NCBI RefSeq assembly: GCF_022347685.1
Contig: NZ_JAKRGF010000002.1
Location: forward strand, 124,001-188,000
Origin: Thalassobius sp. Cn5-15
Lineage (GTDB): Bacteria; Pseudomonadota; Alphaproteobacteria; Rhodobacterales; Rhodobacteraceae
DNA length: 64,000 nucleotides
Reading direction: 5' to 3'
The notes under the pieces are model-generated. The model saw only the letters and a program-made list of their open reading frames with translations, was not told where the DNA came from and ran no database searches. A program made the position numbers and the translations under genes. Position 1 is the stretch's first letter; each line of letters opens with the position of its first letter. Positions 1-8,239 of the stretch are shown here, piece by piece.

Positions 1-395
1 ATTACCCCCGGAAGGGTCCAACCGGGCAGCGGCATGGGCCGTTCGGTGGCACCCGTTGCCAAGATCAGGTGACGCGCGCTGATCTGTTCGGGTTTGCCGT
101 TCTGCGAATAGGTTACAACGCCGTCGCGGGTTACATCCCAGACGGTGGCGCCCGCACGGTGGAGCGCACCGCTGTCACGCAGGCCCTGCGTCAGAACCCG
201 CCCATGGCTGTAGTCAGGGCCAAGGATCCGATGCTGCACATCGCTGGCCTGATCCACATTACGGTAGATCTGGCCGCCCGGATTGGGCTGTTCGTCAAGA
301 ACCACCACACTGGCGCCCAGTTGCGTTGCACGGGCGGCAGCCGCCATACCGGCAGGTCCGGCCCCCAGAATGGCAATGTCAAAGGTGTCGGTCAT
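1..395 (-). CDS. NAD(P)/FAD-dependent oxidoreductase, HcnB/opine oxidase alpha-subunit type (3' part beyond window)
   Basis: Read from an ATG at 393-395 leftwards off the window edge, so only about 131 N-terminal residues are visible. The protein opens with a dinucleotide-binding Rossmann motif, IAILGAGPAGMAAA, followed by LDEQPNPGGQIYR, typical of the FAD-binding large subunit of HcnB/OoxA-like dehydrogenases. Its start overlaps the stop of the 2Fe-2S subunit gene (ATGA), so the two are translationally coupled. In this family three subunits form a membrane-associated enzyme that oxidises amines or imino acids (glycine in HcnABC, opines in OoxAB, D-hydroxyproline in HypO). The substrate here cannot be read from the sequence. 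Confidence 0.85.
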   Translation of the reverse strand, partial: MTDTFDIAILGAGPAGMAAAARATQLGASVVVLDEQPNPGGQIYRNVDQASDVQHRILGPDYSHGRVLTQGLRDSGALHRAGATVWDVTRDGVVTYSQNGKPEQISARHLILATGATERPMPLPGWTLPGV

Positions 396-694
396 ACTGC
401 ACCCTCACTGTCAACTTGGCGGGAGCCGACGCGTTTTACCTGCAGGCCATCCTGCACCGGTGTCATGCAGGCTTGCACCGTCACGCCGTTAATGGACACA
501 AGGCAATCGTAACACGCCCCCATCAAACAAAATGGCCCCCGCGCCGCGCCGGACACTGGCGTGTCGCGAAAAGCAGTTATCCCCGCACCCAACAAGGCTG
601 AGGCCACAGTCGCACCCTGAGGTGCAGAAAGCTGTCGGTCTTCAAACTGGAACTGCACCTGATTGGTGCCCTGTGGCTCAAGGGGATCAAACAT
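392..694 (-). CDS. 2Fe-2S ferredoxin-like small subunit, HcnA type
   Basis: A roughly 100-residue protein with the plant-type 2Fe-2S spacing C-x4-C-x2-C (CLMGACYDC) and a fourth cysteine in VQAC about 12 residues later, so all four cluster ligands are present. This matches HcnA-like subunits that pass electrons in three-part amine/opine dehydrogenases. An in-frame start exists at 709, but the ATG at 692-694 has a GCAGG Shine-Dalgarno sequence 5-6 bases upstream and is preferred. It overlaps the end of the preceding flavoprotein gene by 8 bases and the start of the next by ATGA, so it belongs to the same transcript. Confidence 0.87.
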   Translation of the reverse strand: MFDPLEPQGTNQVQFQFEDRQLSAPQGATVASALLGAGITAFRDTPVSGAARGPFCLMGACYDCLVSINGVTVQACMTPVQDGLQVKRVGSRQVDSEGAV

Positions 695-1778
695 TGAACC
701 TGCTTTCACTGAACAAAGAGAGGTCGGGGGCGGTGTTGCGGTCCTGAATCCAGTCAGGCAACAGCCCTGCGTGCGCGGCCGCCAGCGTGATACCGCTGTG
801 GCAGGTCACGAAATGCGCCCCCGCGAATTTGGTTGAACGCTGATAGATCGGCAGACCATCCGGCGACATCACCCGCAACGCAGCCCAGCTGCGCACCAGT
901 TGCACATGTTCCAGCAGCGGGAACACATCGACCGCATAACGGGCCAGATCCTGCAAGGTTGGCAGATCGGTGCTGTCAGCACCGGTTTCCGCCTTTGAGG
1001 CCCCGATTTGCACACCGCCTTCGTTCACCTGCCGGATCCGGCCAGACGGATATTTCAGAAAGAACGGCAGTTTTTCGGTGATCAGCACCTGCCCTTGCTG
1101 CGGGCGCACCGGCGCGTCAAACCCCAGATCCGCGCCATATTCGGCAGAGCCGAGGCCAGCAGCCAGAACTAAGGCATTGCCTTCGATCCTCTCCCCTGTT
1201 TCCAGTGTCACGGTATAAGCGCGGTCGCCACCGGCAATCTCTGTCACTTTGGCACCGGTTTGCAACCGCCCGCCCATCTGCTGTACCGCCACTGACAGGG
1301 CCCGCAACAGCAGCAGCGGGTTCACATGCCCGTCCATCGGCGAATGGATACCGCCGACAACCTTCGGACCGATCTCTGGCACCAGCTGTTTCAGGCGGCT
1401 GTGCTCCAGCACCTCGAACGGGTAATCCCCGTCAAAGTGATCCTGCAACCCCTGCAAGCCAGCGGCATCCTGAGCCAACGCATCGGCATCGGTAAAATAC
1501 TCCACCCCGCCGATCTGACTGAAGGCAATGTCGATGCCAGTCGCCTCTTTCAGGTCCTTCGCAAAGCCCTGCCAAAGTTTGGCAGAGCTGCGCGACCACG
1601 CGGCGTAATGCGGGGCCTTGGCGCCTTTACCTTGGATCCAGACCAGACCAAAGTTGCCGCGCGACGCACGCGCATCCGTGTCGCTGCCGTCAATGACAGT
1701 GACCTGTGCGCCCTGTTTCAGCAGACCATAGGCAACCGACAGGCCAACAACGCCGCCGCCAATCACTAGCGTAGTCAT
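687..1778 (-). CDS. FAD-dependent amine/amino-acid oxidoreductase, HcnC/DAO type
   Basis: 363 residues, starting with the FAD-binding motif VIGGGVVGLSVAYGL and running through a DAO-family fold (GGIHSPMDGHVNPLLLLRAL, late SWAALRVMSPDGLPIYQRS, then HSGITLAAAHAGLLPDWI). This is the beta-subunit type of the HcnABC/opine oxidase/D-hydroxyproline dehydrogenase group and should carry the amine-oxidising site. It starts 3 bases after the permease gene potC-like stop and overlaps the 2Fe-2S gene, tying uptake and oxidation of one substrate together. Substrate unknown; an imino acid, D-amino acid or opine is the reasonable class. Sarcosine oxidase-like activity is an alternative. Confidence 0.88.
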   Translation of the reverse strand: MTTLVIGGGVVGLSVAYGLLKQGAQVTVIDGSDTDARASRGNFGLVWIQGKGAKAPHYAAWSRSSAKLWQGFAKDLKEATGIDIAFSQIGGVEYFTDADALAQDAAGLQGLQDHFDGDYPFEVLEHSRLKQLVPEIGPKVVGGIHSPMDGHVNPLLLLRALSVAVQQMGGRLQTGAKVTEIAGGDRAYTVTLETGERIEGNALVLAAGLGSAEYGADLGFDAPVRPQQGQVLITEKLPFFLKYPSGRIRQVNEGGVQIGASKAETGADSTDLPTLQDLARYAVDVFPLLEHVQLVRSWAALRVMSPDGLPIYQRSTKFAGAHFVTCHSGITLAAAHAGLLPDWIQDRNTAPDLSLFSESRFNV

Positions 1779-1781
1779 CGT

Positions 1782-2576
1782 TTATCCTTTGCCCACAAAG
1801 ATCTTGTCCAACCCATAGAGGCGGTCCAGTACCAGCATCAGCAGGAAGGTCAGCACGATCAACACGGTCGAGACCGAGGCAATCAGCGGGTCAATTGTCT
1901 GCGCGATGTGGTGATACATGCGCACCGGCAGGGTTTGCGTGGCGGGAGAGGCCACAAAGACGCTCATGGTCAGTTCGTCAAAGCTGGTGATGAAGGACAG
2001 GATCCAGCCCCCTGCCACACCAGGCAGGATCAACGGCAGCGTAATGCGACGGAACACGGTAAACTTCGACGCACCAAGGGTCATCGCGGCCTGTTCCGCA
2101 TCCTGCGGCAGCCCCGTGGCAGAGGCCAGCGCCAGACGCAATGCATAGGGCATGACCAGCACCACATGCGCCGCTGTCAATCCGGCAAAACTGCCACCCA
2201 TCCCGACCTTGGAATAAAACTGCAGGAAGGCAACACCCAGCACCAGATGCGGGATCATCAACGGCGACAGCAGGAAGGCGGAAATGGCATCGCGCCCCGG
2301 AAACTTGCGCCGTGCGATAGCCAATGCGGCCGGCACCGCCATCGCCACTGCAATACTGGCTGAAATCAGCCCCAACCACACCGACACCCAAAAGGCCGAG
2401 ATGAAATCAGGATTATCAAGGATCGCATAGAACCAGCGCAGCGACAGACCGTCGGTGGGCAGGGACAGATAACCTTTGTCGGTGAAAGACACGGCAATCA
2501 CCATCAACAGGGGGGCCATGATGAACGCGACAAACAGCGCGTGAAAAATCAGGGCAATAGGGCCAAGACGTTGCAT
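1782..2576 (-). CDS. ABC transporter permease, PotC type
   Basis: 264 residues with about six hydrophobic segments and the permease EAA loop, EQAAMTLGASKFTVFRRITLPLILPG, which docks on the ATPase. It belongs to the spermidine/putrescine-type (PotC/MalG-like) inner-membrane permeases. A clear AGGAG ribosome site (TAAGGAGCGC) precedes the ATG at 2574-2576. It lies 12 bases after the potB-like gene and 3 bases before the FAD oxidoreductase. Members of this family also import opines, so polyamine transport should not be assumed. Confidence 0.9.
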   Translation of the reverse strand: MQRLGPIALIFHALFVAFIMAPLLMVIAVSFTDKGYLSLPTDGLSLRWFYAILDNPDFISAFWVSVWLGLISASIAVAMAVPAALAIARRKFPGRDAISAFLLSPLMIPHLVLGVAFLQFYSKVGMGGSFAGLTAAHVVLVMPYALRLALASATGLPQDAEQAAMTLGASKFTVFRRITLPLILPGVAGGWILSFITSFDELTMSVFVASPATQTLPVRMYHHIAQTIDPLIASVSTVLIVLTFLLMLVLDRLYGLDKIFVGKG

Positions 2577-2588
2577 GCTGTGCGCTCC

Positions 2589-3449
2589 TTATTCGAAGAC
2601 TTTGGCGAAACGGCGTTCCACCAGTTTGTTGTAGGTGACGATAATCACCACGTTTGCCACCAGCAAAAGAACAGCGATCGTGGCCCCCAGAGGCCAGTTC
2701 AATGTGCTGAGATATTCATCATAGGCAGCGGTCGCGACCACCTTCATCCGGCGGCCACCGATGATGGCGGGCGTGGCAAAGGCGCTGACGGTCAGGGCAA
2801 ACACGATGATCGACCCGGACAGAATGCCAGGCATCGCCTGCGGCAGAGTAATCCGACGCAGCACGGTCAGCTTGGAGGCACCAAGGGTCCATGCGGCATC
2901 CTCGGATTGCGGGTCGATCTTTTGCAACGACGCCCAGACCGAAATCACCATAAAGGGCACCAGAACATGCACTAGCGCAATGGTCATCCCGGCAAATGTA
3001 AACATCAGGCTGACCGGCTCATCGCTGAACCCCAACCCCTGCGCAATCATGGTTAAAATACCGTTACCGCCAAAAAACAACGCCCATCCCAGCGTGCGCA
3101 CCACAACCGAGATCAGCAGCGGTCCCAGTACCACCAGCAGGAAGATCGACTTCCACGGGTTTTGCAGCCGCGACAGCACATAGGCTTCGGGTGCGCCGAT
3201 CAGAACACAGATAACAGTGACCAGCGCCGCCAATCCGAAGGTGCGCAGGAAAATCTTGTGAAAGTAGCTGTCGCCCAGAACGTCAGCATAATTCGCCAAT
3301 GTCCAATCCGGCAGAACACCGGCGTTGAAATCATAGGCGTGCAGGCTGAGCAGGAAGGTCATGATCATCGGCGCACCAAGAAGGGCGGCAAAGAAGATCA
3401 CGCCGGGGGCCGTCATGGCCCATGCGGCACGGTTTGCAGAGCTGGCCAT
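2589..3449 (-). CDS. ABC transporter permease, PotB type
   Basis: 286 residues from the ATG at 3447-3449, whose first bases overlap the stop codon of the ATPase gene (TGATG). A longer open frame to 3590 exists but runs inside the ATPase gene and is rejected. Hydrophobic segments start at MTAPGVIFFAALLGAPMIMT; the EAA loop reads EDAAWTLGASKLTVLRRITL. It would pair with the PotC-type permease to form the membrane channel of the importer. Confidence 0.9.
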   Translation of the reverse strand: MASSANRAAWAMTAPGVIFFAALLGAPMIMTFLLSLHAYDFNAGVLPDWTLANYADVLGDSYFHKIFLRTFGLAALVTVICVLIGAPEAYVLSRLQNPWKSIFLLVVLGPLLISVVVRTLGWALFFGGNGILTMIAQGLGFSDEPVSLMFTFAGMTIALVHVLVPFMVISVWASLQKIDPQSEDAAWTLGASKLTVLRRITLPQAMPGILSGSIIVFALTVSAFATPAIIGGRRMKVVATAAYDEYLSTLNWPLGATIAVLLLVANVVIIVTYNKLVERRFAKVFE

Positions 3450-4492
3450 CACGAGGCCTCCGCAAACATGGACAGGGCACCGTCGGGCCAGTTCAACCGC
3501 GCGGTTTGGCCACGGGCAAAGCCGGGCGCACCGGTATTGGGCTGTGTCACAAACAATTCGCCCATCGCACCGCGCACACGGTAAAGCCAATTGGCACCGT
3601 GGAAAATCGCCGCCTCAACCTGAACTTCATCGCCGTCGCCTTCAGGGCTGAGCGCGAATTTTTCAGGCCGGATCGACAATTGCATAGAGGCGCCAGCTGG
3701 CATTCCGTGAGCGGGCAGCAGCAAAACGTGATCGGCGACCTTCACATGGTCGGCATCAATAATCTGGGCATCGAACAGGTTGGTCTTGCCGACGAAATCC
3801 GACACAAACGGGCTGACCGGACGCTCATAGAGGTCCAGCGGCGCAGCGATCTGTTCCATTTCGCCATCTTTCATCACCACGATGCGGTCGGACATCGACA
3901 GGGCTTCTTCCTGATCGTGGGTGACCAGAATAGTGGTGACGCCAATTTCCTGCTGCAACAGCCGCAGTTCCAGCCGCATGTCCTCACGCAGTTTGGCATC
4001 CAGATTGGAAAGGGGTTCATCCAGCAGCAGAACCGGCGGCTCAATCACCAATGCGCGTGCGAGGGCAACCCGCTGTCGCTGACCACCGGACATCTCCTTG
4101 GGGAAGCGATGCATGAACTGGCCCAGTTTAACCTGTTCCAGCGCTTTGCGTGCGCGGTCCTGACGTTCGGCTTTGCCGACACCGCGCATTTCCAGCCCGA
4201 AGGCCACGTTGTCCAGCGCCGACATATGCGGAAATAGGGCATAGGACTGAAACACTATGCCCAGCCCACGTTTGTTGGGGGGCGTGTGCGAAATATCGCG
4301 ACCGTCCAGCAGGATCTGACCGGAAGTGGGTTCCAGCAATCCGGCAATCATCTGCAGGGTCGTCGTCTTGCCGCAGCCCGACGGGCCCAGCAGCGATACA
4401 AACTCACCCTTTTCGATCGACAGTGTCATGTCGCGCACTGCGGTGAATTCGCCAAATTGTTTATTGAGGTTCTTGAGGCTGAGGAAAGACAT
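3449..4492 (-). CDS. ABC transporter ATP-binding protein, PotA type
   Basis: 347 residues. Walker A GPSGCGKTT at about 36-44, Q-loop FQSYALFPHM, signature MSGGQRQRVALARAL, Walker B LLLDEPLSNLDAK and switch histidine in ILVTHDQEEAL are all intact. The C-terminal third (from about residue 240) is a TOBE-type regulatory region, usual for PotA/MalK-type ATPases. It powers the importer encoded beside it. It is separated from the binding-protein gene by 76 bases containing a hairpin, and it overlaps the following permease gene. Confidence 0.93.
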   Translation of the reverse strand: MSFLSLKNLNKQFGEFTAVRDMTLSIEKGEFVSLLGPSGCGKTTTLQMIAGLLEPTSGQILLDGRDISHTPPNKRGLGIVFQSYALFPHMSALDNVAFGLEMRGVGKAERQDRARKALEQVKLGQFMHRFPKEMSGGQRQRVALARALVIEPPVLLLDEPLSNLDAKLREDMRLELRLLQQEIGVTTILVTHDQEEALSMSDRIVVMKDGEMEQIAAPLDLYERPVSPFVSDFVGKTNLFDAQIIDADHVKVADHVLLLPAHGMPAGASMQLSIRPEKFALSPEGDGDEVQVEAAIFHGANWLYRVRGAMGELFVTQPNTGAPGFARGQTARLNWPDGALSMFAEAS

Positions 4493-4515
4493 CCACGCTG
4501 TCCCTAGAGGCTAAG

Positions 4516-4545
4516 AAAGACGCGGGTGTTCAGTCCCGCGCCTTT
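4516..4545 (-). terminator. Hairpin between binding-protein and ATPase genes, probable attenuator
   Basis: CGCGGG (4521-4526) pairs with CCCGCG (4535-4540) over an 8-base loop, extended by AAAG/CTTT with one mismatch. On the minus strand it is followed by TCTTTCTT, a weak U tract. Such hairpins after a binding-protein gene commonly let that product be made in excess over the membrane components; that role is inferred. Confidence 0.55.
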
Positions 4546-4568
4546 GAATTTAGTGCAATGAGGCGCGA

Positions 4569-5597
4569 TTAACGCTCGATTTGACGGGTCCATTTCTGGG
4601 TCCATGCGCCGCGCTGTTCGTTGACCACGGTGTAGTCAATGTTCACCAGCGTGTCGACGCGCTCTGGCCCCACCGGCAGGGCACCGATCTGTTCGTCGGT
4701 CAGCGCAACGTTTTTGTTCACCGGACCCCAGCCTTTTTCAATGGCAAAGTACTGCTGCATCTCGGCAGAGGTGATGAACTTGAGGAAGTCCTGGGACAGT
4801 TCCGGCACATCGGAATCAACCACCGGGCAGGCTGCAATCAACAGATTCACCGCGCCCTCTTCGGGGTAGGCAAACGCGCCCGGGAAACCGGTGTCCGCCA
4901 GCGATTTCAGACGGCCAGACCCCCAGACAGACAGCGCAATTTCACCGTTCTGGAACAGTTCAGACATTTTGCCGGACGAAGGTTCATAAACCAGTACGTT
5001 GTCGTCGATCTTGTCCTGGAACATCTCGAAACCAGGTTCAATATCGGTTTCGCCACCACCGTTCAGTTTTGCCGCCATGATCAACGCATGCAGGCCATAG
5101 CCGTTGGTGATCGGTGGGATCGCCACTTTGCCCTTATACTTCGGGTCCGCCAGATCCGCCCAAGAGGTCGGGGCCGCCCAACCGTTCTTTTCAAACATCT
5201 CGGCGTTATAGGCCAAACCGGTTGCCACGATGCCAACGCCGACGGCCTTGTTTTGGGGCATGCGGGACGCATCATACAGATCGGCAAAAGTCGCTTCGTC
5301 TACGGTATCGCAGTAGCCGAAGTTGATCGCCTGTGTCATCGGGCCATCGTCGATAAACGCGATGTCAATCTCCTGCGCACTTTCCTGGGCGCGCAGTTTC
5401 GCCAGCGTATCGGTGGAGTTGCCCGATACATAGACCACCTTAGCACCGGATTTTTCCTGCCACGCGGGAATGATAACTTCCTTGAACAGCGTCTCGGTCG
5501 AGCCACCGTAAGCCGCAAGATAAAGGGTTTTGTCTTCTGCATGTGCCAGCCCTGCCGAAATGGCCAGCGCACTTGCCGCAATCAGTGTGGAACGCAT
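4569..5597 (-). CDS. Periplasmic substrate-binding protein of Pot-type ABC importer
   Basis: 342 residues from the ATG at 5595-5597, preceded by AGGGAGG at good distance; a longer in-frame start at 5651 is unsupported. Signal peptide MRSTLIAASALAISAGLAHA with cleavage expected after AHA, then EDKTLYLAAYGGSTETLFKE, the start of a PotD/PotF-like family 1 binding fold; YEPSSGKMSELFQNGEIAL and SVWGSGRLKSL lie in the substrate region. It is the first gene of the leftward operon, so it sets substrate choice for the importer and probably for the amine dehydrogenase downstream. The ligand could be a polyamine, opine or related imino compound. Confidence 0.9.
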   Translation of the reverse strand: MRSTLIAASALAISAGLAHAEDKTLYLAAYGGSTETLFKEVIIPAWQEKSGAKVVYVSGNSTDTLAKLRAQESAQEIDIAFIDDGPMTQAINFGYCDTVDEATFADLYDASRMPQNKAVGVGIVATGLAYNAEMFEKNGWAAPTSWADLADPKYKGKVAIPPITNGYGLHALIMAAKLNGGGETDIEPGFEMFQDKIDDNVLVYEPSSGKMSELFQNGEIALSVWGSGRLKSLADTGFPGAFAYPEEGAVNLLIAACPVVDSDVPELSQDFLKFITSAEMQQYFAIEKGWGPVNKNVALTDEQIGALPVGPERVDTLVNIDYTVVNEQRGAWTQKWTRQIER

Positions 5598-5642
5598 TTG
5601 ATCCTCCCTAGGCGTTTTGATTGGATCCTTTGTAGCGAGGGT

Positions 5643-5670
5643 GAATATCATATTTCAAATTCAAATATTC
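5643..5670. promoter_or_regulatory. AT-rich dyad between transporter operon and lysR, candidate LysR operator
   Basis: ATATTT (5650-5655) and AAATAT (5663-5668) form a perfect inverted repeat with a 7-base spacer, containing a T-N11-A LysR-type core. A second pair, GAATAT (5643-5648) and ATATTC (5665-5670), overlaps it. It lies in the about 90-bp divergent gap and is far more AT-rich than its surroundings. LysR binding is inferred from position and symmetry. Confidence 0.5.
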
Positions 5671-5687
5671 GTGCTATTCATGCGCAA

Positions 5688-6617
5688 ATGTTATGGATAG
5701 GGAAAGATGCCTTGAAACTCAACCATCGCCAGCTGGAAGCGTTTCGCGCCATGATGGAAACCAGCAGCGTCACCGAAGCGGCGCGGCGGATCCACATCAC
5801 CCAGCCCGCAGCCAGTCGGTTGCTGTCTGACCTTGAACTGCAAGTTGGCTACCCCCTGTTCATTCGTCAGAACAAACGCCTGACCCCCACCTCAGAGGCG
5901 ATCGCCCTGTTTGAAGAGGTGGATCGTTCCTTCATCGGGTTGTCCACGATAGCCGAAGCAGCGCGCGAAATTGGCACCTTCCGCCGTGGGGCCCTGCATA
6001 TTGCTGGCCTGCCCGCGCTGGCGCTGGAGTTTCTGCCAGACGTGATTTCCGAATTTTGCGCAGACCGACCGGACATTTCCGTCGCCCTGCAGATACACAG
6101 CTCTCAGAAGGTGCTGCAATGCATCGCGTCGCAGCAGTATGAACTGGGCTTTGCCGAACGCAGTGTATCCCACCCGGCAGTCGCCTCCGAGACACTGTGC
6201 GAAGTGCCGATGGTGGCGGTACTGCCTATCGGTCATCCACTTGCGGATCGAGAGGTACTGGTGCCGCAGGACATGGAAGGGGAATCGTTCATCTCGATGG
6301 GTTTGAATTACGCCATTCGCCAGCAGATCGACGCTATTTTCAAAGCTGCGAACGTAGAACGACGACTACAGGCAGAAACGCAATTGTCCTTTGCTGCCGG
6401 TCATTTGGTCGCCAGTGGCTCAGGCATTTCGGTCATTGATCCGATCACGGCAAACTACCTCACGCGGTTGAACCTTGTCGTGGCCCGTCCGTTTGAACCA
6501 TCGGTCAGCTACGCCTACCAGATGCTGTTCCCCCGCCACCGCCCACGCTCCCAGATCTGCGAAGCCTTCGCAAGGATCACCAAAGAACGGCTGCATCAGC
6601 GCCTGATGGCGTGCTGA
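5688..6617 (+). CDS. LysR-family transcriptional regulator
   Basis: About 302-310 residues. The N-terminus KLNHRQLEAFRAMMETSSVTEAARRIHITQPAASRLLSDLE is a classic LysR winged helix-turn-helix; the remainder is a ligand-binding domain. The ATG at 5688 lacks a ribosome site; a TTG at 5712 (giving the usual MKLNHRQLEAF start) has GGGAAAG just upstream and may be the true start. It is divergent from the transporter/dehydrogenase operon, the normal arrangement for a regulator of that operon responding to its substrate, as in OccR/NocR-type opine regulators. Confidence 0.9.
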   Translation: MLWIGKDALKLNHRQLEAFRAMMETSSVTEAARRIHITQPAASRLLSDLELQVGYPLFIRQNKRLTPTSEAIALFEEVDRSFIGLSTIAEAAREIGTFRRGALHIAGLPALALEFLPDVISEFCADRPDISVALQIHSSQKVLQCIASQQYELGFAERSVSHPAVASETLCEVPMVAVLPIGHPLADREVLVPQDMEGESFISMGLNYAIRQQIDAIFKAANVERRLQAETQLSFAAGHLVASGSGISVIDPITANYLTRLNLVVARPFEPSVSYAYQMLFPRHRPRSQICEAFARITKERLHQRLMAC

Positions 6618-6700
6618 CCGCGCGGGCGGAGTTAACTGTCGCCCATATTGCCATTCACGTGCAAACGAAGAAGCCCTGATAAATTGACCCGCCGTCAAAA

Positions 6701-6720
6701 CTACGTACATCCATACGTAG
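6701..6720. promoter_or_regulatory. Perfect 7-bp inverted repeat upstream of the CoA-transferase genes
   Basis: CTACGTA (6701-6707) and TACGTAG (6714-6720) are perfect inverted arms around CATCCA, 84 bp before the scoA start, in the otherwise featureless 186-bp gap after lysR. The shape is that of a dimeric repressor or activator site. No cognate regulator is identified. Confidence 0.45.
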
Positions 6721-6803
6721 GAATACGATGTCCCCCTCCCTCACATTGACAGCGATACGACGCCACGTCACAACCAACGCCATACCTGAAACGGGAGATT
6801 TCT

Positions 6804-7526
6804 ATGAAAAAAGTCTATCCGAACGCCGCCGCCGCCCTGGACGGGCTGCTAAAGGACGGCATGTTCATTGCCTCGGGTGGTTTTGGCCTGTGCGGCATTC
6901 CTGAATTGCTATTGGACGCGATCAAGGATGCCGGCACCAAGAACCTGACCTTTGCCTCCAACAACGCGGGCGTTGATGATTTTGGCATCGGCATCCTGTT
7001 GCAGACCAAACAGGTCAAGAAGATGATCAGCTCTTACGTCGGCGAAAACGCCGAATTCATGCGCCAGTATCTCTCTGGCGAGCTGGAGCTGGAGTTTAAC
7101 CCACAAGGAACACTGGCCGAACGCATGCGCGCAGGTGGTGCGGGTATCCCCGGTTTCTTCACCAAAACCGGCGTGGGCACGGTGATTGCCGAAGGCAAGA
7201 TGGAAAAACAGTTCCCCACCGGCGCAGACGGCGCGATGGAGGATTACATCATGGAGGAAGGCATTTTCGCCGACCTCGCCATCGTGAAAGCGTGGAAAGC
7301 CGACGAAACCGGCAACCTCGTGTTCCGCAAAACCGCCCGCAACTTCAACGCCCCTGCTGCCACCTGTGGCAAGGTCTGCGTGGTTGAGGTGGAGGAGATT
7401 GTGCCGACCGGATCCCTGGACCCCGACAGCATCCACCTGCCCGGCATCTATGTGCATCGCATCATCAAAGGTGATCACGAAAAACGTATCGAACAGCGCA
7501 CCGTTCGTCCGCGCGAGGAGGCATAA
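6804..7526 (+). CDS. scoA: 3-oxoacid CoA-transferase subunit A
   Basis: 240 residues. Begins [19 protein letters not shown] and carries the glycine-rich CoA-transferase family I segment [13 protein letters not shown], with FFTKTGVGT and [11 protein letters not shown] further on, as in ScoA/AtoD. With subunit B it moves CoA between succinyl-CoA (or acetyl-CoA) and acetoacetate, allowing ketone bodies or short-chain keto acids to be used. A GGGAGA ribosome site precedes the ATG. Subunit B follows after 2 bases. Confidence 0.93.
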   Translation: MKKVYPNAAAALDGLLKDGMFIASGGFGLCGIPELLLDAIKDAGTKNLTFASNNAGVDDFGIGILLQTKQVKKMISSYVGENAEFMRQYLSGELELEFNPQGTLAERMRAGGAGIPGFFTKTGVGTVIAEGKMEKQFPTGADGAMEDYIMEEGIFADLAIVKAWKADETGNLVFRKTARNFNAPAATCGKVCVVEVEEIVPTGSLDPDSIHLPGIYVHRIIKGDHEKRIEQRTVRPREEA

Positions 7527-7528
7527 TC

Positions 7529-8173
7529 ATGGCCCAAGAGACCAAAGGATGGGATCGCAATCAAATGGCGGCCCGCGCCGCACAGGAACTGCAGGACGGC
7601 TGGTATGTGAACTTAGGCATCGGGATCCCGACGCTGGTATCCAATTACATCCCCGAGGGTGTTGAGGTCACGCTGCAGTCTGAAAACGGCATGCTGGGCA
7701 TGGGCCCCTTCCCCATTGAAGGGGATGAGGACGCCGACCTGATCAACGCGGGCAAGCAGACCATTACTGAGTTGCCGCAAACCGCCTATTTCGACAGCGC
7801 GCAGTCTTTTGCGATGATCCGCGGCGGCAAGATCGCCATGGCCATCCTCGGCGCGATGGAGGTTGCCGAAAACGGCGATCTGGCCAACTGGATGATCCCC
7901 GGCAAGCTGGTCAAAGGCATGGGCGGCGCGATGGATCTGGTCGCCGGTGTGGGCCGTGTGGTCGTGGTGATGGATCACGCCAACAAACATGGCGTGTCGA
8001 AGGTGCTGAAGGAATGCACCCTGCCGCTGACCGGCAAGGGCGTGGTGGATCGCATCATCACCAACCTTGGCGTGCTGGATGTCGTGGAGGGTGGCCTGAA
8101 GATCGTCGAAACTGCCGACGGTGTATCCGAGGATGAGCTGCGCGCCGCGACAGAGGCGACGATCGTCAACTGA
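7529..8173 (+). CDS. scoB: 3-oxoacid CoA-transferase subunit B
   Basis: 214 residues. Contains [14 protein letters not shown] and the family I active-site motif [10 protein letters not shown], in which the glutamate at about residue 52 forms the acyl-CoA thioester intermediate. The later segment [13 protein letters not shown] and C-terminal [10 protein letters not shown] are normal for the family. It is coupled to scoA and ends 19 bases before a strong terminator hairpin. Succinyl-CoA:acetoacetate versus acetate:acetoacetate specificity cannot be told apart by eye. Confidence 0.93.
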   Translation: MAQETKGWDRNQMAARAAQELQDGWYVNLGIGIPTLVSNYIPEGVEVTLQSENGMLGMGPFPIEGDEDADLINAGKQTITELPQTAYFDSAQSFAMIRGGKIAMAILGAMEVAENGDLANWMIPGKLVKGMGGAMDLVAGVGRVVVVMDHANKHGVSKVLKECTLPLTGKGVVDRIITNLGVLDVVEGGLKIVETADGVSEDELRAATEATIVN

Positions 8174-8192
8174 TCCTTGCTACAGAACACAA

Positions 8193-8221
8193 AAAGCCCC
8201 GGCCGATCTGGCTGGGGCTTT
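8193..8221. terminator. Terminator between convergent scoB and transglycosylase genes
   Basis: AAAGCCCC (8193-8200) pairs with GGGGCTTT (8214-8221), with inner GCC/GGC pairs, flanked by A and T runs on both sides. It can serve scoB rightwards and the lytic transglycosylase gene leftwards. Confidence 0.8.
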
Positions 8222-8239
8222 GCGTTGGGGCTTTTACGT

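Noticed and set aside
4581-5687. 5' extension of the LysR frame across the binding-protein gene
   Set aside because: This part is antisense to the binding-protein gene; the helix-turn-helix start fixes the real beginning at 5688 or 5712.
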